Shown: piece after piece, positions 14,532 to 17,556 of the stretch
Numbering within the stretch: the stretch's first letter is position 1
Layout: the number at the start of each line of letters is the position of its first letter
Source of the DNA: an uncultured Bacilli bacterium
GTDB taxonomy: Bacteria > Bacillota_I > Bacilli_A > RF39 > UBA660
Assembly: GCA_947588865.1 (NCBI GenBank)
Contig: CANPYQ010000018.1
Location: 1-17,556 of the forward strand
Direction of reading: 5' to 3'
DNA: 17,556 nucleotides
Translations under genes and position numbers: made by a program
Notes under the pieces: model-generated
The model's input: only the letters and a program-made list of their open reading frames with translations
Databases searched by the model: none
What the model was told of the DNA's origin: nothing

Positions 14532-14615
14532 ATGGAGAAAAATATACAAAAAATAGTTATAATATTAATAATACTTGCTATGGTAGCATCTGGAGTACTT
14601 GCAATATTTGCATAA
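14532..14615 (+). CDS. Prli42/DUF4044-like small membrane protein (27 aa)
   Basis: The ORF starts MEKNIQKIVI and consists of a short basic N-terminus followed by one hydrophobic segment (IILIILAMVASGVLAIFA) up to the TAA at 14613-14615. This short-basic-head-plus-LMxxAMxxSxxL pattern matches the DUF4044/Prli42 family of roughly 30-residue membrane peptides; in Listeria, Prli42 anchors the stressosome to the membrane. No stressosome genes are in this window, so that role cannot be assumed. The gene has TATAAT, AGAGGTG and a strong terminator, a complete transcription unit. It converges on mscL and shares that terminator. It is easily missed because of its size. Confidence 0.6.
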   Translation: MEKNIQKIVIILIILAMVASGVLAIFA

Positions 14616-14651
14616 AAAAACAACTAATTATTTATTTTTAGTTGTTTTTTT
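14614..14651. terminator. Bidirectional terminator between the Prli42-like gene and mscL
   Basis: AAAAAAACAACTA (14614-14626) pairs perfectly over 13 bp with TAGTTGTTTTTTT (14639-14651) around a 12-base loop. Both strands end in seven T residues. It overlaps the stop codons of both converging genes (TAA at 14613-14615; mscL TAA at 14628-14630). Confidence 0.85.
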
Positions 14652-15023
14652 ATTTTCTTTTTTTAGTAAATCTCTTATTTCTTCTAAAAGTACTACTTCA
14701 TCGCTTTTTGGATGTACTGGTGGTTTTTCTTCTCTTTTATGTATTATTTTATTAAATATTCTAATAACCATAAATATACAAAATGCGACTATTAAAAAAT
14801 CAACTACATTTTGTATAAATATTCCGTACTCTAGTTTAGCGGAACCAATTTTAAGTGTTAAATCAGTAAAATCTATACCACCTATTATAATCCCAACAAG
14901 TGGCATAATAATGTCATCAACAAGTGATGTTACAATTTTACTAAAAGCACCACCTATAACAACACCAACAGCAAGATCTATAACATTACCTTTAGCGATA
15001 AATTTTTTAAATTCCTTTAGCAT
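14628..15023 (-). CDS. mscL: Large-conductance mechanosensitive channel MscL
   Basis: MscL is the homopentameric membrane valve that opens on hypo-osmotic shock. The 131-residue length is normal. The family N-terminus is clear: MLKEFKKFIAKGNVIDLAVGVVIGGAFSKIV (read in two pieces) with the pore-lining TM1 (about 14-40) and VDDIIMPLVGIIIGG. The periplasmic loop (FTDLTLKIGSAKLEYG) leads to TM2 (about 70-88), then a basic RIFNKIIHKREE and the C-terminal helical bundle EEIRDLLKK. The start is fixed by AGGAGGG (complement of 15028-15034). A TATAAT (complement of 15041-15046) preceded by TG forms an extended -10 promoter. Its stop codon lies within the shared terminator. Confidence 0.97.
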   Translation of the reverse strand: MLKEFKKFIAKGNVIDLAVGVVIGGAFSKIVTSLVDDIIMPLVGIIIGGIDFTDLTLKIGSAKLEYGIFIQNVVDFLIVAFCIFMVIRIFNKIIHKREEKPPVHPKSDEVVLLEEIRDLLKKENKKTTKNK

Positions 15024-15027
15024 ACTT

Positions 15028-15049
15028 CCCTCCTAAAAAAATTATAACA
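15028..15049 (-). promoter_or_regulatory. Extended -10 promoter and ribosome binding site of mscL
   Basis: On the minus strand TGTTATAAT carries a perfect TATAAT (15041-15046) with a TG extension, which can work without a good -35. AGGAGGG (15028-15034) follows closely, giving a very short leader. Confidence 0.5.
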
Positions 15050-15154
15050 TATTCAAAAAATTTTTTCTATATATTTTAAATGTTTGAATAATTTTTCCTG
15101 TTTTTATTGTTAAATCTTTTATTACTTTTATATATAATTTAATTAGTTCTTATA

Positions 15155-15180
15155 TTTGATTTGAAATCAAACGATATAAT
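15155..15180 (+). repeat. 17-bp palindrome next to a TATAAT
   Basis: TTTGATTT (15155-15162), G, AAATCAAA (15164-15171) is a perfect palindrome with a one-base centre. TATAAT follows on the plus strand at 15175-15180. It lies in the 246-base gap between mscL and spoIVB, and no ORF with a ribosome binding site follows on the plus strand. It could be an operator or part of an unrecognised small RNA promoter. Confidence 0.4.
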
Positions 15181-15254
15181 GATAGTATATATTATATAAT
15201 ATTATAAATAATGAGTTGTGAATTATTGTCATATAACTTTTTTTTATTAAATTA

Positions 15255-15277
15255 AAAACTAGGTATTCCCTAGTTTT
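15255..15277 (-). terminator. Terminator of spoIVB, overlapping its stop codon
   Basis: AAAACTAGG (15255-15263) and CCTAGTTTT (15269-15277) form a 9-bp stem with a five-base loop. On the minus strand the stem runs into TTTTTAATTTAAT. The TAG stop of spoIVB (15270-15272) is inside the stem. Confidence 0.75.
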
Positions 15278-16259
15278 CTGCTTCTTCTAACATATTAGTA
15301 ATTAATATTCCATAACCTTTATGAGGGTCATCTACTACTACATGCGTTACTGCTCCAATAATGTAGTCACCTTGTATTATTGGACTTCCGCTCATTCCTT
15401 GAACTATACCATTAGTTTTATCAAGTAATTCTTTATCTGTTATTTCAAATTGGATGTTTTTAAGCTTATCTTTTGTTTCATTTACAGATGTTATTTTAAT
15501 GGAAAACTCTCCAACTTCAACACCGTTAAGAACAGTCAGGATTGTGGCATCTCCCATATTTATATCATCTATATTAGCTACTTTATAGGTTTTTGATGTA
15601 TCTATATCACTTGTATAGTTTCCAAATAAACCTTTCTTTGTGTTTTCTAATATTTCACCTGTTACTTTGTCACTATATAGTATAGCATTTTTTTCACCAG
15701 GTTTACCTTTATCGCTACGAGTTATTCCAGTTATTTTAGAATCAAATATAGTACCATCTTTAATGTCAACTATATCTCCTGTAGTAGCATCTGCAATCTC
15801 ATGTCCTAAAACTCCAAATCTTTTAGTTTCAGGATCAATAAATGTAAGTGTTCCAACACCTGAAATAGAATCTTTAACATATAATCCAGTCTTAAGTACT
15901 CCATCATCATTATATAATGAAATAGTTGTATTATTTGTTTTATTATTTCTTATATAAGATAATTTTAGACTATCACAGTTACAATTATTTATTACATTTA
16001 CCATTTCTTCCACTGTATGAACTTCATTATTATTTATTTTATTTATTATATCTCCTGATTTTAAACCTGCTTCATTTAGTGTATTATGGCCATTTATTTC
16101 ATAAGATCCTACTATTAGTATCCCATCAGTATTAAGTCTAATACCCACAGTTTCTCCACTCGCAATTATTTTATCAGAATAAGCTAAAAGGGTTTGAGGA
16201 ATAATAAATAGTGCTAAAAGAAAAATAAGAGTTTGGTTTTTTAATTTTTTAAAAAACAT
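15270..16259 (-). CDS. spoIVB: SpoIVB serine peptidase (family S55)
   Basis: SpoIVB is secreted from the forespore and cleaves SpoIVFA, which triggers processing of pro-sigma-K in the mother cell. The 329-residue protein is shorter than Bacillus SpoIVB (about 426). Seen: a hydrophobic signal/anchor segment at about 8-26; a PDZ domain at about 37-105 (LNEAGLKSGDIINKINNNEV); and the S55 peptidase domain with His153 in VLGHEI and Ser290 in VQGMSGSPI, the expected catalytic pair. The C-terminus HVVVDDPHKGYGI is typical of the family. The ATG is preceded by AAAGGAG (complement of 16268-16274). In many Bacillota spoIVB sits between recN and spo0A; neither is here. No sigma-F/G-type promoter could be assigned with confidence. 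Terminators bound it on both sides, so it is a single-gene unit. Confidence 0.93.
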   Translation of the reverse strand: MFFKKLKNQTLIFLLALFIIPQTLLAYSDKIIASGETVGIRLNTDGILIVGSYEINGHNTLNEAGLKSGDIINKINNNEVHTVEEMVNVINNCNCDSLKLSYIRNNKTNNTTISLYNDDGVLKTGLYVKDSISGVGTLTFIDPETKRFGVLGHEIADATTGDIVDIKDGTIFDSKITGITRSDKGKPGEKNAILYSDKVTGEILENTKKGLFGNYTSDIDTSKTYKVANIDDINMGDATILTVLNGVEVGEFSIKITSVNETKDKLKNIQFEITDKELLDKTNGIVQGMSGSPIIQGDYIIGAVTHVVVDDPHKGYGILITNMLEEAEN

Positions 16260-16328
16260 AAAAACAACTCCTTTAAATAGACTACATTTATATTATGAAA
16301 TAATTTAATTAAATTATAAAAAGAAAAA

Positions 16329-16346
16329 AATACCAAAAAAGGTATT
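16329..16346 (-). terminator. Terminator of the HNH gene
   Basis: AATACC (16329-16334), loop of six A, GGTATT (16341-16346); on the minus strand the stem is followed by a long T-rich tract (TTTTTCTTTTT). The TAA stop of the HNH gene (16345-16347) overlaps the stem. Confidence 0.75.
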
Positions 16347-17310
16347 AATTGTTATGCTTGTAATGACAATTTGGGTAATTACTACATCCAATAAATTTTC
16401 CATATTTTCCATTTCGTTCTACTAATTTTGAGCCACATTTAGGGCAAATCATATTTGAAAAAAAATTTTCATCTGTCTTATTAGATTTTCCTAAATTACA
16501 TCTTTCACACAAGGTTTGTAAATTACTCATAACAGTTTTGCCACCTTTAGAAATTGGTATAATATGATCAACATGCAATTTTGCTCCATCTTTTGATGTT
16601 GCACCACAAATTTGGCAGGTATAATTATCTCTTTTTAAAACATTATACCTTATACTGTCATTCATTATTGATCTTTCAATTTTAGCGTTAATAGAATATT
16701 TTTTTGTATTTTTCCATTCTTTATATAGTTCTAATAACTCTTTACTATTTATTTTGCCTTCTTTTGATATATTGACTTTACCTTGTGGACTACGATAGTA
16801 AACCTTTAAATATACATTAATTTCATAAAATGATTTATCATTTAAAATTTTTGACACAATTTTTTCTTGGATATTTGAAAACTTTTTCTTACTAAGATTT
16901 AATCTATTTATTATATTAATATCTGTTTCAACATTAATATTATTTATTCTTTGACATAATTTTTCTTTTTTCTGAATATTATTAATCAATTTTATTACAT
17001 CGTCAACTATATTATCAATATTATTATCAAAATTGTAAAAAACTAAATCTCTTCTATTTACTCTATCAAGGCTTTTTCTTGAATACTCTTGTTGTATAAT
17101 TCTTCTGTTATTATTTGCAATTTTTTCTAAATTAAACTCATTTAATAAACTCATAATTACTTTTATTTTTTGACTATTTTTAAATACCATTTTCTTTTCT
17201 TTTTTAAATTTTAATAAAATATGGATAAATACAAAATTAAATACTAATAAAATTAAACAAAATAAAAGCAAGATTAAAATTTTTTGATAATTCGTAAATA
17301 GACACCTCAC
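16345..17310 (-). CDS. Membrane-anchored HNH endonuclease with topoisomerase-type C4 zinc ribbon
   Basis: The 321-residue frame has an N-terminal hydrophobic segment (about 11-34) and basic KFKKEKK after it, so the rest should face the cytoplasm. A mixed middle region (about 50-215) contains YRSPQG at 172-177, a motif I associate with known HNH endonuclease families. The HNH/McrA-type domain (about 220-278) has zinc cysteines 232, 235, 268 and 271, with Asp248-His249 and Asn263. At the C-terminus Cys289, 292, 309 and 315 form a topoisomerase I-type C4 zinc ribbon (CPKCGSKL, GCSNYPNC). It probably cuts or processes DNA at the membrane; a role in repair, uptake or defence is open. It follows xseB closely. 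The start is uncertain: GTG at 17310 has no ribosome binding site, whereas GAGGTG overlaps codons 1-3; the next in-frame canonical start is TTG at 17271. Confidence 0.8.
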   Translation of the reverse strand: MRCLFTNYQKILILLLFCLILLVFNFVFIHILLKFKKEKKMVFKNSQKIKVIMSLLNEFNLEKIANNNRRIIQQEYSRKSLDRVNRRDLVFYNFDNNIDNIVDDVIKLINNIQKKEKLCQRINNINVETDINIINRLNLSKKKFSNIQEKIVSKILNDKSFYEINVYLKVYYRSPQGKVNISKEGKINSKELLELYKEWKNTKKYSINAKIERSIMNDSIRYNVLKRDNYTCQICGATSKDGAKLHVDHIIPISKGGKTVMSNLQTLCERCNLGKSNKTDENFFSNMICPKCGSKLVERNGKYGKFIGCSNYPNCHYKHNN

Positions 17311-17336
17311 AAACTATTTTAAATTTAAAAAATTAA

Positions 17337-17543
17337 CTACTCTACTTCAAAATCTTCTAAAGAGCCATTTTCAGTAACTATTTTATTTACTTGTTCTTCA
17401 ACATTCTTAAGTTTTTCATCACATTCTTTTACAAGTTTCATAGCATTTGTATATTTTTCTATTGATGAATCTAAATCTATTTCTCCAGATTCAAGTTCAT
17501 TTACAATAGTTTCTAATTCTTTTAATTTTTCTTCAAAAGTCAT
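17337..17543 (-). CDS. xseB: Exodeoxyribonuclease VII small subunit
   Basis: XseB assembles in several copies on XseA to form exonuclease VII, which degrades single-stranded DNA in both directions. The 68-residue protein is of normal length and has the family signature: FEEKLKELETIVNELESGEIDLDSSIEKY (in two pieces), then a helical AMKLVKECDEKLKNVEEQV. The ATG at 17543 lies 13 bases from the window end. Only a weak purine run (AAAGAAAAAG) precedes it, and a TAA at 17554-17556 on the same strand may be the end of xseA, so translational coupling is likely. The HNH nuclease gene follows with a 26-base gap. Confidence 0.93.
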   Translation of the reverse strand: MTFEEKLKELETIVNELESGEIDLDSSIEKYTNAMKLVKECDEKLKNVEEQVNKIVTENGSLEDFEVE

Positions 17544-17556
17544 TTCTTTTTCTTTA

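Noticed and set aside
14599..15036. 145-codon plus-strand frame antisense to mscL
   Set aside because: The minus strand encodes an unmistakable MscL; the plus frame has low-complexity Ser/Thr/Ile composition and no ribosome binding site.
15640..16135. Two plus-strand frames antisense to spoIVB
   Set aside because: spoIVB is clear on the minus strand with its catalytic motifs; these frames are its shadow.
1..17556. CRISPR array, tRNA or rRNA genes, insertion sequences
   Set aside because: No regularly spaced repeats, cloverleaf-like stretches or transposase frames were seen. Even the 12421-12907 gap has only short scattered repeats.

Overview
The window is a very AT-rich stretch (clearly under 30% G+C by eye) of an endospore-forming, Gram-positive-type bacterium (Bacillota). 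Reasons: spoIIM and spoIVB are present, a Bacillus-type xerD–deoB pair is kept, starts have Shine-Dalgarno sequences, and terminators are hairpin-plus-U. TGA works as a stop (the alkD-like gene ends at TGA inside an ATGA overlap), so this is the standard bacterial code and not the Mycoplasma code. The extreme AT content, the short SMC and the compact gene order suggest a reduced, host-associated Bacilli lineage (RF39-like or Erysipelotrichia-like). That placement is inference.

Layout. 1-402: 3' part of an unknown gene. 482-4511 (+): smc, a 29-codon ORF, and holA, i.e. chromosome compaction and replication. 4593-8027 (-): rarA followed closely by a large OatA-like acyltransferase with two SGNH-type domains. 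8091-11448 (+): xerD (split by a one-base shift in an A8 run), then deoB, an AlkD-like DNA glycosylase and a YfcE/MJ0936-type phosphodiesterase; the last three overlap by 1-4 bases. 11496-12245 (+): ZIP metal transporter. 12291-12416 (-): a 41-residue Ser/Asn-rich protein. 12421-12907: AT-rich, essentially gene-free. 12926-14442 (-): XRE-type regulator with a strong promoter, and spoIIM. 14532-14615 (+): a 27-residue Prli42/DUF4044-like membrane peptide. 14628-15023 (-): mscL. 15270-17543 (-): spoIVB, a membrane-anchored HNH nuclease with a topoisomerase-type zinc ribbon, and xseB.

The genes are mostly housekeeping: chromosome handling (SMC, XerD, HolA, RarA), DNA repair (AlkD-like, XseB, perhaps the HNH protein), nucleoside salvage (DeoB), envelope functions (OatA-like, MscL, ZIP) and sporulation (SpoIIM with engulfment; SpoIVB with sigma-K checkpoint signalling). 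I see no obvious new multi-gene defence or mobile system.

The best leads are: (i) the conserved SMC C-terminal strand encoded out of frame just past the last shared codon; (ii) xerD broken at a poly-A tract with every catalytic residue intact; (iii) a tandem SGNH acyltransferase whose second domain has lost the serine; (iv) a repeated compact start module with GGTGAT three bases before the start codon; (v) three small genes missed by length cut-offs; (vi) the membrane-anchored HNH plus zinc-ribbon protein.
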